From assembly GCA_035236585.1 (NCBI GenBank), contig CP141137.1, forward strand, positions 12,850,327 to 12,914,326: DNA of 64,000 bases, given 5' to 3'. The notes below the pieces were generated by a model, which was not told the DNA's origin, did no database searches, and saw only the letters and a program-made list of their open reading frames with translations. The first letter of the stretch is position 1; every line of letters starts with the position of its first letter. Positions 25,444 to 36,169 of this stretch are shown here, piece after piece. This DNA comes from Warburgia ugandensis. Taxonomy: Eukaryota; Streptophyta; Magnoliopsida; Canellales; Canellaceae. A program made the position numbers and the translations under genes.

Positions 25444-27985
25444 TGTGACGACCCGGGTTTTTATATGATGCAATTTTGATAAAAACGCAAGATCTCTTGT
25501 TTTATAAGTATGAAATGCATGAAAATCTTTTTGGTTTGAAAAACAATCTTTCATAAAAACCCCGAGTGTCAAAACACATTCTCAACTTATCTAGCCATGG
25601 CAAAGTTTAAATAAATATTGTTCCCAAGAAAGTGTTAGTCACAGCCCCACCTATTAGAGGGTAACTACAATCAAGTAACATTGAAAGATAAGGTGGGGGT
25701 TTACTTACTTGCACTTAGTCTGGGTGTCTCCTAACACAAGCGTACCTTGCCCTTAAGTATTTACTTTGTGTCTGAAAAATATTGAGGATTGGGTGAGTAT
25801 ATACTATACTCAGTAGGAGCCTATCACTACTAGTTTTATAATGCATGAGATGTATTAAAATCATATGCTTTTTCAAAGCATGTGCATGTCTGAATACTCA
25901 AGTTCAATATCGATATCGAAATCCATTGTCAAACTGAAATATTAACGACTTAAAGAATCCCATAATCTAAAATCGAAAATATCATATACATATATATCAT
26001 AACATTATGATATGCATAAGATGCTTCATTGAATCCAACTCATGGATATCTAGTATGGTATAGTCGACCAACCTTATATCATGCCATATGCAATGCACAT
26101 AAATCCATGAAACCATAGGGTCCCACTATGCCCACGACCTCACCGCCGTGTGGTCCCCGGGTACCTAGGGACACAGGATCATATACCTCCACGGGGCATA
26201 TGAAACTTCGACCCAGTGCCGTGACACTAGTGGTAGCCCCCTGTACCACATGCAGTCAAAGCAGGGACATGCCCTTTTTGGGTGTGATACCCATCCACCT
26301 AATAGTGGTAGAGGCTGGGTGGCCAACCCACACCCCTCGGGATAGCACTCATGAGCTTACTAGCCCAAATCATATACGATCAAATAAGCCAAAAACCTCT
26401 TTTCAAAACCTGTCCTCTTTGGGTCCCTCACAACTGCTTGGCCCTCGGCACTCCAGCGTCCTTTGGCAACCCTCAAGGACACGCAATCTTTGCAAGAACT
26501 TAATGCTCATAAATCATGCAATGTATGCAATAGTTTGCAAAACATATCTATGCATAATGTATATGCAATTATTTACAAAACATATCTATACATAAAGCAT
26601 TTATCACATACATGCTGAATTAAGTCATGCTAAACAAGTCATATACTTAAAACATGTATTCTCAAACAATAATAGTTCTTTTAAAAGAATCTAGTAGTGA
26701 TAGAGCACCTACCTGGCTAGGTCGCACTAACCCTTTTGTCCTTGTACGCTCCTGAACATGGTTTGGGGAATCAAGGTTAGTTTGGCCTATCTTCTATGGG
26801 TTTTAGAGTGGTTGGTCTTATTACTTAGGCATTAGGGGTCCATCCATATGCCTATGGGTGTCCTAAGGTCCTAATTGGGCCTTGGTATCCTCAGTTTTTC
26901 AAATGTCTAGCGGCCACGCGCCATCATCCTATTCTAAAGGTCATGCCCACCTTTGATTGGGCCTTGATCATGGATTTTATAGTTTGGGTATGTCCGCGTC
27001 GTCAACATGGACACAACGCCTTTTGTGGCACCTCAATCGGAGCTATAGATCTCAAGTTATAAGCGTTTTAGTGTCGCACATACATAAGAGTCTCAAGAAT
27101 GAAAAGACAGAATGCTAGGGCGCTACGCGTCTGCGTCATGCGCCCCGGCTTCCTTAAAAGACGAGAAAACCCGCATCGCTAGCGCGCTGCACGTCTGCGG
27201 CGTGCGCCTCAGCGGGCGGGTCTGCAGATGCCCCAGGTTTTCCCGCCTGATTCTCTCTCTTGCAGGCGCATCCGAGGACACGCCCGTTTGGTTTTTTTCA
27301 AACGGGACGACGTGTGACGTTCCGATTGGAACGTCCTGTTCATTGGGGAACCGGGGCGTCCTCAGGACACCCTGGTTCGACCCTGTCGAACCAACGCGGC
27401 CCAGGGAACGTCCCTGGGTCTTTGGTGAGTCTCCAGGGCTCCATTTTGCATGATTTTTCATGCAAAGACCTAGGGAAATTGATCTTAGAACTACTATGAA
27501 GATGGGTTTTAAGGGATCTTGGGCATACCTGGCTCATTGCTGGGTTTTTTTCCTTGTTTTCCCTCTAGGTCACTCCTCCACAACGGGTTATCTTCAACCT
27601 TTTGGGCTGCCATTAGAGGCACCCAAGAGCTCTATTTATAGAGCTATGAGAGGGTTCTGGAGGGGGCTCTCACCGCCTTTGAATGGCGGTGGAGAAACCT
27701 CCAGAATGGCGGTGATTTCTCCTCCAATCACCGCCGTTCTAGAACCCTCTAAAGGTTGAATATGAAGGGTGCCCGTATCAAAACGGGCCCCTGTTTTTTG
27801 CAGGCTAATCCGTTTTTTGCAAAAATTATATTTTTGCCCCTGAACTTGAAAGGGCCATAACTTGCTCATTTTAACTCCGTTTTGGGTGATTTTGGTCTCG
27901 TTGGATTCCTTTTTCCAAGACGCACCTTATGGTACCATTTTCAAGACCAAATTTCTGGGTTCAGTCAAGGTGAATAGTGAAATGA
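25444..27985. mobile_element. LTR fragment C nested in element A
   Basis: Alignment with element B breaks at 25443, where 'tgtgacgacccgggttttta' begins. This resembles the terminus 'tgtgacaccccgggttttta' at 29005. Similarity to A/B returns near 27986 ('aagcatggaagcttgtgg'). The far end ('cataacttgctcattttaac', then 'gttggattcctttttcc') resembles the end of the 29005-39374 LTRs. No terminal CA or target duplication is visible at the right end, so this is a truncated LTR. The ORFs at 26128-26595 and 27112-27461 lie inside it and show no protein family. Confidence 0.6.
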
Positions 27986-29004
27986 CCAAGCATGGAAGCT
28001 TGTGGTTTTATTTTAAGACAGGCTTATGCCTGGAAATGCCAATACTATGAGAGTTATGAGGGTTTGGCTATTCGCTCTCCAAAACTGATTATGATGATGA
28101 TACCGTGCCCAAAGAGAGGCAAAATGTCAGGTGGGGCAATTATGGGAAGGCTGCCACTATGACAACCATGGTTCCCCCCATACGAACATGGATCTGTATT
28201 TCCACCGTGGTATCAGTGGATTATTAAGCAGTTATCCAGGTGCATTGTACGGATTGAGACTGCAAGCATGGTAGTCCTTTGAGACTTTTGCATTATGATG
28301 CAATTGATTATAGCATGATGAGATGCCTTATGTTATGACATGATGAGATGCCCGATAAAAGTTACTACCGATGTTGTATTGGATGATGATTCTCAATACA
28401 GTATGATTATATATTAACACCTAGTGTTAATATTGAAATCAATTTAGAAATGAGATATTATTGATGATATTGACTATAGTCACGATTTTAAATGATTTTA
28501 TTTATATGTAGTATATATATAATTAATATGATGAATGAAGGATAAAATTGTTATCCAATGTATAAATTGATTTATATCATAGATATAAAGAATTATTGAT
28601 TTTGAGATATATTGATTATATTTCTTAAATCCCCTACCATGCATAGCTTGCTGAGATATTTTAAATATTTGAATGTTTGCAATATCTCAAATACAATTAA
28701 GGAAGATTGAAAGCTTAAGACTTGAGGATAATCATCCCCAAACTACTACTCAAGGTATTTACTTTGAAGACGATTGTATTGATTGTTTTGTAATTTGGAT
28801 TGTAATATTTGGACAAGATATGTAATGACTACAGGGTTGTGTATGTGAACCACTAGATTGATCCTTATTTTAATAAAAGTATTTCTATTGTTATTCAATA
28901 GAAATTTTATTTTATACAAACGTCTATGTACGTTAAGTAATTTGATGTGGCACTCAGGTTTTTGACAAATCAATTTCAAAGAAAAGATGTTTTTGCTATT
29001 TGTA

Positions 29005-32000
29005 TGTGACACCCCGGGTTTTTATAACATTTTTTTTATAATAATAATAATAGTGGTAGTCGGGATCCCAAAATAAAAATTTCCATTAACTATTTTATAA
29101 GAATGTTTCCTGAAAACCTCCATGAGTTATTTTCTTTTTCCAAAACATTACGACCATGATTGAAATTATAAATATAATTACACGGTAAATAAAACACATT
29201 TCAATTTCAACGTCAAAATTATCGGCGCATTTATTTTCAAAACAATAAATGTCCCAAAACATAATAATAATGTGGCCCAGGGTCTATCCATCATAACATC
29301 CCACCTCAATGTCCATCATGTGTAATACTATCATAATCAATTTCATAAAATAAAAGTATACAGTTCATAAAGAAAATCAAATGGTAGTCTGTTTATTAAC
29401 TCACGTCATGGTCTATCTGTCAAAGTAAAGAAATCTCCCACTGCTATCACGGTCTTTCAACGATCTTGCCCTTCCTGCTGTCCCGCTCGAGATCTAAGGT
29501 ACAAAGACATTTAATGTACAAAGAGCTATTGCTTGTGTATGTACAAAGACCTTTAATGTAATAACGATGGACTAAATAGAATAACAGTGCTAATATAATG
29601 AGTAGATCTATCATCTATGAAAATAGAATCATTATAAGCAATGCTAACTAAATCTCAAAACATCATGTATGATAAAATATGCATCTTATGAGCTTAAAAC
29701 ATTATATGATTTAATGTAAATGAGCATACAATTATAACAGGGCACCCTAAGGTACGTGGGTCCCATGAGTGTCCCATACACTCGTATAAATAGATCATGA
29801 GTACTCATATCACTCCTCTGAATGTCATCACACCCAGGTATACAATAATATATCCATGCTCATCATGCAAGCATACAGAATAAGAGTATGGATTGTCATG
29901 CCGCAGTGGCAACCCTCCAGGGTCTCAACCACTACCGCTCCCTGTCAACACCATAATGGGAGACTTAACGTTCGTCCCCATGGAAAGGCCTGGACCAGTA
30001 GTGTGGACTATCCATGTTACCAAACCTCTACCGAAAGTCATCTATGGGCAGGTGTCTATCATATCATAATCACATCACAAATCTCGAAGGGTGAGTGGAC
30101 AACCCTACTCCCTCCTAGCATGACATCCACTAGGTGAGAGCACCCGTCATAAAACATAAAATACGAAAATCATGTGTCTCGAAAACCAAGAGCACTCATG
30201 GCTCGCAATCCCTAAGGCACACCCCTCATCCCGGGGTTAGCCTCTAAAAGGACTAGCCACCAAGCCTCTAGCTTCCTTATGAAAACCCATCAGTTTCAAT
30301 GGTGCAATAAAAGAGAAGATTGCTAATTATGCATAAATATGTAATATCAATCTCATGAAATCATCAATCATAATACATCCAATACATTGTCAAAATCAAG
30401 TATCAATCATAATATATAAAATTCTAAATCTCAAAATTTTTAGACTAAATGAACAATGCAATTTAAATCACAGTCAATCATGATGTTATGATGATGCAAG
30501 GTTTTAAAATCAAACATAACATTAAATGTCGTCACTTACCTCGATGTGAGATCACTCAACTCAAGCGTATAATTTTCTTATCTTGTACATTCAGATGTAC
30601 CTATCAATACCACATTACTATTTGGTGTTATTCATTTCCTCATAAGGGAATTTATGGTGATCCAACATTTGGATCATCCTCAGATCAACAATTTTCAAAG
30701 ATCTTAGTTAAATCAATAGTCTAGATCAATTTATACAGTAATTACATCTAATTTACTCCTCAAGCTCTACTTTAGTACCATATATTGTCTATTTGTTCAA
30801 GTTCTGGGACCTAATCCCCCTTTGATAGACTGGATCTAAGTTATGAATTAATATTTTATAATTTAACTAATTTAAAAGTAGTCAAATGTAGGTTTTCAAG
30901 CTAAATCTAGGTCCACGTCATCAAGATAATCGCAATGGATGTTCCCGATCGTGATTTGGACCTCTATAGCTCTCAAAATCAAGTTTTTTGTGAAAATACG
31001 TTATAAATTAATACTTATAAGGGGTCGGGCAACTGTTTGCACCAGTTTACACCGGCGGCCTGGTTTACACCGGGTTACATCGGCGGCCCCAAGACGCCGC
31101 GCTCCGGGATGCGCAGCAGGAAGCGTCGTGTGCGTCTTGGTTACCAAGACACACTCCCCGCGTGCATCTCGATCGCCAAGACACCAGCATCCCGGTCAAG
31201 CGTGATAGTGCGCAAGGAGCTCCTGCTCACGCAATGACGCTCCTCCACTCCAGCATCCTTGCTGGGGCATCCTGCATGGCATCCCAAAGTCAACGCCATA
31301 GCACTGACGCAGGAGTCGGCGCTAGGGAAGACAACCGGAGTCCAGTCGTCACCGGTGACCCCACAGGTGCCCAAATTTCACAATTTTTGCACCCTTTTTC
31401 TTGAAATTTCATGTAGTTTTCATTTTTAACACTCCTTTGGCTTGATTTTTTCAAAAACTAAGATTTTTACTTGATTTTTCTCATGTTCCTAAAATTCTCC
31501 TACACACTGTTCTTTGTGATTTTTGGAGTCACCAACTGTTGGATCTCCCTCAAACTTAATGGGTTTGTTCGTGGTTTCCTTATGTACTAGATGGAAGTGC
31601 GAATTGTGGTTTTGACATGATTTCATCTACTAAATCTTACGACCACAGTAGGTTGAACCATGTTCTTGGGAAAACGACGAACCCTCGTCGTTTTTCAACT
31701 TCACGAACGCAACTCAATGCATATACTGAAATTGGAAGGGGGGAATGAGAGGTGAGACCTACCTCGATCAGTCAGCAGTTATTGACGCTGCCGGTGGGAC
31801 CTTTTTTTGAGCTTTCCTCGGCGTTGAAATTTCTGCTAGGGATCTCTAGAAACTTGATCTCTAAGGGCAAGAGGCTTGAGATGGAGTGATTGAATGGGAA
31901 GGGAGGTGTTCTTAACGCTAGTGATTCGTCTTTGCCAATCTCCAATTGACTTTTCCAGCAAAATTATTGGATCTGATAGAGGCGTGTAGAAAGGTGGAAG

Positions 32001-32254
32001 GGGGTACCGTGATAAAAAAAAACAACCCCCTGTATTTAGGGGGCCTCTCCAAATTACCAAACTGCCCTTCTACATCGACGACTCATAACTTCTCTGTTTA
32101 AACTTTGTTTTCTGCGTTTTTTATGTCGTTGGAATTCTATCAATGCATACTTTCATAGTTTTTGGGTTTTCAGAGCCAAATTCTATACATAAAATTTTTA
32201 ATTTATTTTATTTATTTTATCACTAATTTTAGATTAAAAATTGAGGATATTACA
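29005..32254 (-). repeat. 3' LTR of the gypsy element (3,250 bp)
   Basis: On the minus strand it begins TGTAATATCC and ends GTGTCACA. It aligns along its whole length with 36170-39374, with scattered substitutions and indels. An example is the extra 'acgtgggtcccatgagtgtc' stretch near 29753 that the other copy lacks. ORFs inside it (29856-30137, 30939-31404 and others) are not gene-like. Confidence 0.95.
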
Positions 32255-32266
32255 CCCTTCTTCCTT
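32255..32266 (-). other. Polypurine tract
   Basis: AAGGAAGAAGGG on the minus strand lies directly upstream of the 3' LTR, where plus-strand DNA synthesis is primed. Confidence 0.85.
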
Positions 32267-32299
32267 ATGAAAATTTTGTCCTTGAAATTTTGATACATA

Positions 32300-32721
32300 C
32301 CTTTATGTGAATAACTCTGGGTGGATCCTCTACATCTCCTCTTCTGTCTCCCATGTGGCCACCTATAGTGAATGATGATGCCAAAGGACTTTGACTAATG
32401 CAATAGTTTTAGTCATCAACTTCTTGACTTTCATATCCAGTATGCACACAGGTCTCTCCTTAAGTGTCATGTTAGGCTGTAACTCTCCTGTGATCTACTC
32501 CATCACGTGTGAAGGATCTGACACATATTTCCTCACCATGGATACATTGAAGATGTCATGTACATTTGCCAACTGTGGTGGTAAGGCTAGCTGGTACGCT
32601 ATTATCCCAACTCTGCGTAATATCTCAAAAGGTCCAATGTACCTGGGGCTAAGCTCTCTTTATTCCCAAACCTCATCACTCCTTTCATGGTGGAAACCTT
32701 CAAGAATACATGCTCACCTCA
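32300..32721 (-). pseudogene. Integrase C-terminal end and chromodomain-like tail (broken)
   Basis: On the minus strand, an EHVFLKVSTMKGVMRFG-like stretch leads into a GPFEILRRVG motif, then VHDIFNVSMVRKYV. After a frame change come an ALVKVLWHH-like and an ATWETEEEM-like segment, typical of Tekay chromodomains. The upstream zinc-finger and DDE catalytic core of integrase are missing. Sequence similar to the linker after RNase H (ending KHELLQE) joins this segment directly at about 32722. Several stops are present. Confidence 0.8.
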
Positions 32722-33610
32722 TCACTCCTGAAGTAACTCATGCTTCAAATCATCATCTGTCAGTACTACCAATCTACCCTTGAATCTGACTCCTCCATTC
32801 AGTCTTCTCATAAAATTCACCCTATCTACCATGTCATGTGTCTCTTTATCTTTAGCCTGTGCCTCCAGAATCCTGTCAAAGAACTTAGACCGAGTCGATA
32901 AATTGGCAATCATTACTCCAGACTTCCTACTCAAGGCATCTACGACGACGTTGGCCTTCCCAGAATGGTACTATACGGTGTGAAGTCAAAGTCCTTGAGA
33001 TGCTCCATCCATCCACGCTGCCTCAGGTTTAAATCACTCTAAGTAAAGAAGTACTTGAGGCTCTTATGATCAGTGAATACCTCAAACTTCTCGCCATACA
33101 GATAATGTCTTCAGGACTTCAAGGCGAATACCACTGCCGCTAACTCCAGATCATGTGTTGGGTAATTTACCTCATGTGTCTTTAACTATCTCGATGCACA
33201 GGCAATTATCTTCCCATGATGCATCAACACTGCTCCTAATCCCTTGCTCGAAGCATCACAATAAAACACATAACTGTCTGCGCCTGATGGTAATGTTAAT
33301 ACAGGGGCAGTAGTAGGTCTCCTCTTGAGCTCCTGGAAGCTCTCCTTGCAAGAATCGGTCCAGATGAACTAAGTATCTTACCTGGTTAGGGTAGTCAATG
33401 GTAATGCAATCTTTGAGAATCCCTCTATGAAACAACGATAATATCTTGCCAAACTGAGAAAACTGTGTATCTCAATCATTGTCTTGGGTCTCTCCCAATG
33501 TAGTACCGCCTCGACCTTCGTCAGGTCTATAGCCACTCCATCTTTAGATACGACGTGGCCTAAGAACTATAACTGATCTAACCAAAAATCACACTTACTG
33601 AACTTGGCAT
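32722..33610 (-). pseudogene. RNase H domain and linker of gypsy pol (broken)
   Basis: The translated minus strand shows the RT-to-RNase H connection (FSKCDFWL, FLGHVV), then a CDASSKGLGAVL motif and an ELAAVVFALK motif typical of Ty3/gypsy RNase H. TDHKSLKYFF comes next. The linker NLSTRSKFFDRILEAQ continues to KHELLQE. Multiple in-frame stops interrupt it. Confidence 0.85.
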
Positions 33611-33614
33611 ATAA

Positions 33615-34319
33615 CTAATGTCGACGAGGTGTGTCCAATAGCATGTGAAAATGCTCCCTATATGCCTTATGACTGGGCGAGTAAATTAAGATGTCATCAA
33701 TAAAGACAATCACGAACTTATCCAAGTAAGGTCTGAAGACACAGTTCATCAAATCCATGAATACTGCAGGTGCGTTTGTCAATCCAAACAGCATCACTAA
33801 GAACTCATAGTGGCCATAACGACTCCTAAAAGCAATCTTTGAGATGTCCTCTTCTCTAACCCTCAGTTGATGATATCCTGACCTCAGGTCTATCTTAGAA
33901 AATACTTGTGCTAATTGGAGCTGATCAAATAAATCATCTATGCATGGCAAAGGATATCAGTTCTTTACAGTAACACTATTGAGCAACCGATAGTCAATGC
34001 ATAGTCTCAGTGATCTGTCCCTTTTCTTCACAAAAAGGACTGGTGCTCCCCATGGTGATCCACTCAGCCTGATGAAGCCCTTGTCTAATAACTCTTGCAA
34101 CTGTAGTTTAAGCTCTCTCAACTCTGCTGGAGTCATTCTATATGGTGCCTTAGAGATAGGCGATGTACCCAGCACCAAATCAATGGTAAAGTCAATCTCC
34201 CTACTCGGTGGCAATCCTGGTAACTCCTCAGGGAAAACATCTGCAAACTTACGAACAACATCAATATCGTCAAGCTGTGGTTGCCTCCTATCCTCAATAG
34301 TCACATACGCGAGGAACAC
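33615..34319 (-). pseudogene. Reverse transcriptase of gypsy pol (one stop between halves)
   Basis: Two in-phase segments (33957-34319 and 33615-33950) are separated by a stop. The first holds [18 protein letters not shown], the PYRMTPAEL block, then [15 protein letters not shown] and LCIDYRLLN. The second holds [22 protein letters not shown] and the catalytic FIDDILIYS. The Asp-Asp pair is intact, and the enzyme is of Ty3/gypsy type. It is inactive as a whole because the polyprotein is broken. Confidence 0.93.
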
Positions 34320-34740
34320 TCTATACCCTCATGAATAAAGTTATGCCGCCTTCATAGCAGAGATGAAGCATGTACTTGCCTGACCTTTTCTGCCATGGAA
34401 CAATATTTCTGGTTGCTCAGGTATATGAAAAGTGACTCACTTCTTTCGGTAGTCTACAGTAGCCCAATAGTTAGCTAACCAATTCATCCCAAATATAACA
34501 CCGTAGTTGACCATGTCTAATAAAATGAAGTTGGAGTCCATCCTCATGCCTGATATCTCCACAGGTATCTCCCGAAGATACTTAGTAGTCTCTACTATCT
34601 CTCCCATAAGAGTCATAATATCTAACCCAAATGCTATACATCAAGGCAAGATGCAAAAATGCATGATATAAAGGAATGAGTGGACCATGTATCAAAGAGG
34701 GCCCTGGCATGTCGGTTTGAGACTAGAAGAGTACCTTCAA
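34320..34740 (-). pseudogene. Retroviral-type aspartic protease remnant
   Basis: On the minus strand near 34650-34730 the reading ALFDTWSTHSFI corresponds to the family's LFDTGASHSFI active-site loop. The glycine after Asp-Thr is replaced by Trp. Stops follow. It would be expected to be inactive. Confidence 0.65.
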
Positions 34741-34837
34741 CTATCTGGTGTGATGCTTGCGCCTATCCTGATATGATGGCAAATACTCGTCAATGACTAT
34801 GTGGCGCAATAGATGTCTTTGCACCCATCTTGGTCTG

Positions 34838-34838
<1 letters not shown>

Positions 34839-34922
<84 letters not shown>
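34839..34922. repeat. (CT)n microsatellite within gag
   Basis: An 84-bp pure CT tract. Read on the minus strand it encodes a run of Arg-Glu immediately after the gag zinc knuckle. The same tract creates open reading on the plus strand, which is an artefact. Confidence 0.97.
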
Positions 34923-34925
<3 letters not shown>

Positions 34926-35871
34926 CCTTAGGATAGTCTTTAATGAAATGGCCCACTTCTCCACAGTTGAAACACCTGCATGGCCGTCTCTAGAAAGGTG
35001 GCTGGTACTGTCACTGTGTTTGGGGCTGCCTCTGATGTTGTGGCCTGTCGAATCTATTGCACCATCGTTTAGGGTGCCAACCCTTGCCCTTGTCACATCT
35101 CTTCTTCTCTGTGTCTCTCTTAGGCTTGGTCTGCTTCTAGTAACCTGGTGCTCTGTGTGCCTACATAGCACTAAAGGGTCTCTTGCCCTTAGTGGGATGG
35201 TACACGCTCCCTCTAGTCCTAAGAGAGTTCTTCTCCAGCATGAAGGCCATGTCAGCTACATCTCTCATAGTAGTGAGTCAGGAAGTAATCACCCGATCTC
35301 TCAGCCAGGGTGTTAGTCCATCCACGAATCTTTTTGTTGCCTCCTTATCTGAGGCAAGCGCGTTAGGAGCAAACCTACTCAATTGGGTAAATCAATTCAA
35401 GTACTGCTGAACTGTCATGTCTCTCTGCTCAAGGGTAGCAAACGCTTTCTTCAATGACTGTAATGCATGAGGGGGAGAGTACTGAGTATCAAAAGCCTGT
35501 TTAAAGACCGCCCATGTCATTGTCTCTGTAGGATCTAGTCGTGTAAGTGTAAAGGTTTGCCACCAAAAGCCTACCTCACCCTTCAGTAGGTAGGTAGCTA
35601 CCTGGACTTGATCCTGTGGTGCAATCTTCATCGCATCAAATGTCCTCTCTGCTTCGAATAGCCATCGCTCAACCTCCTAAGTATCACCATCGCCATAGAA
35701 GGTTGGTACCATCTTTTGAAATCGTTCCAATAGTTTATCTAATTTCTTAGGATCACTCGTAGCGTCACCCTCAGTGGTCTTAGGTGTTGATGGGTCCTGC
35801 ATTGTGTGGGTGGAATGAACAGACGAATCCACAAGTGCCACTGGAGGCGGTGTGACAGGGTTAGGGTTCAC
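34923..35871 (-). pseudogene. Gypsy gag with CCHC-type zinc knuckle (broken)
   Basis: The minus-strand N-terminus (MNPNPVTPPP, 35871) is followed by LERFQKMVPTFYGDGD and then a stop. The capsid-like region resumes with VATYLLKGEVGFWWQTF and WAVFKQAFDTQY (35392-35631). A zinc knuckle CFNCGEVGHFIKDYP lies near 34940-34975, with the last Cys of CCHC replaced by Tyr. Several stops separate the parts. The start codon choice is uncertain because stops surround it. Confidence 0.8.
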
Positions 35872-36155
35872 GACTTGAATTGCAGTCCTAACCTGCTGCT
35901 ATATGAGGGGTTATCAACCCTAGCATTATCCTATTCACCAACTCAGCATCGTAATCCCCTTGATCAGAGGACTCAACAGGAGGGGCAACTGGTGTAGCAG
36001 GGGCAGACCTTGTCCTTCTTCAAGGAGCCATGTGTCAAGGATTTAAGTATCACTGAGTGTAAGTTCCTCTCTCCTAGTTCCACTTAAACACAATTTATGG
36101 ACTGTTATCTACATATAAGTGGACATTTGTAAGGATTTGTGATGGAATAGACTGG

Positions 36156-36167
36156 GCTTTGATACCA
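36156..36167 (-). other. Primer-binding site (initiator tRNA-Met type)
   Basis: TGGTATCAAAGC on the minus strand lies 2 bases inside the 5' LTR. It matches the usual plant TGGTATCAGAGC sequence except for one base, and it would prime minus-strand DNA synthesis. Confidence 0.88.
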
Positions 36168-36169
36168 AC

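Noticed and set aside
26128-27461. ORFs of 110-155 aa in a GC-richer patch
   Set aside because: They lie inside LTR fragment C, overlap on both strands and have no recognisable domain.
33615-34319. Reverse transcriptase as a possible endogenous pararetrovirus
   Set aside because: Direct LTRs, a tRNA-Met primer site, a polypurine tract and a 5-bp target duplication show a Ty3/gypsy retrotransposon; no movement-protein-like or coat-like region is seen.
34813-35316. 167-aa plus-strand ORF with a long Ser-Leu run
   Set aside because: It is the complement of gypsy gag plus the CT microsatellite; the open frame is created by the repeat.
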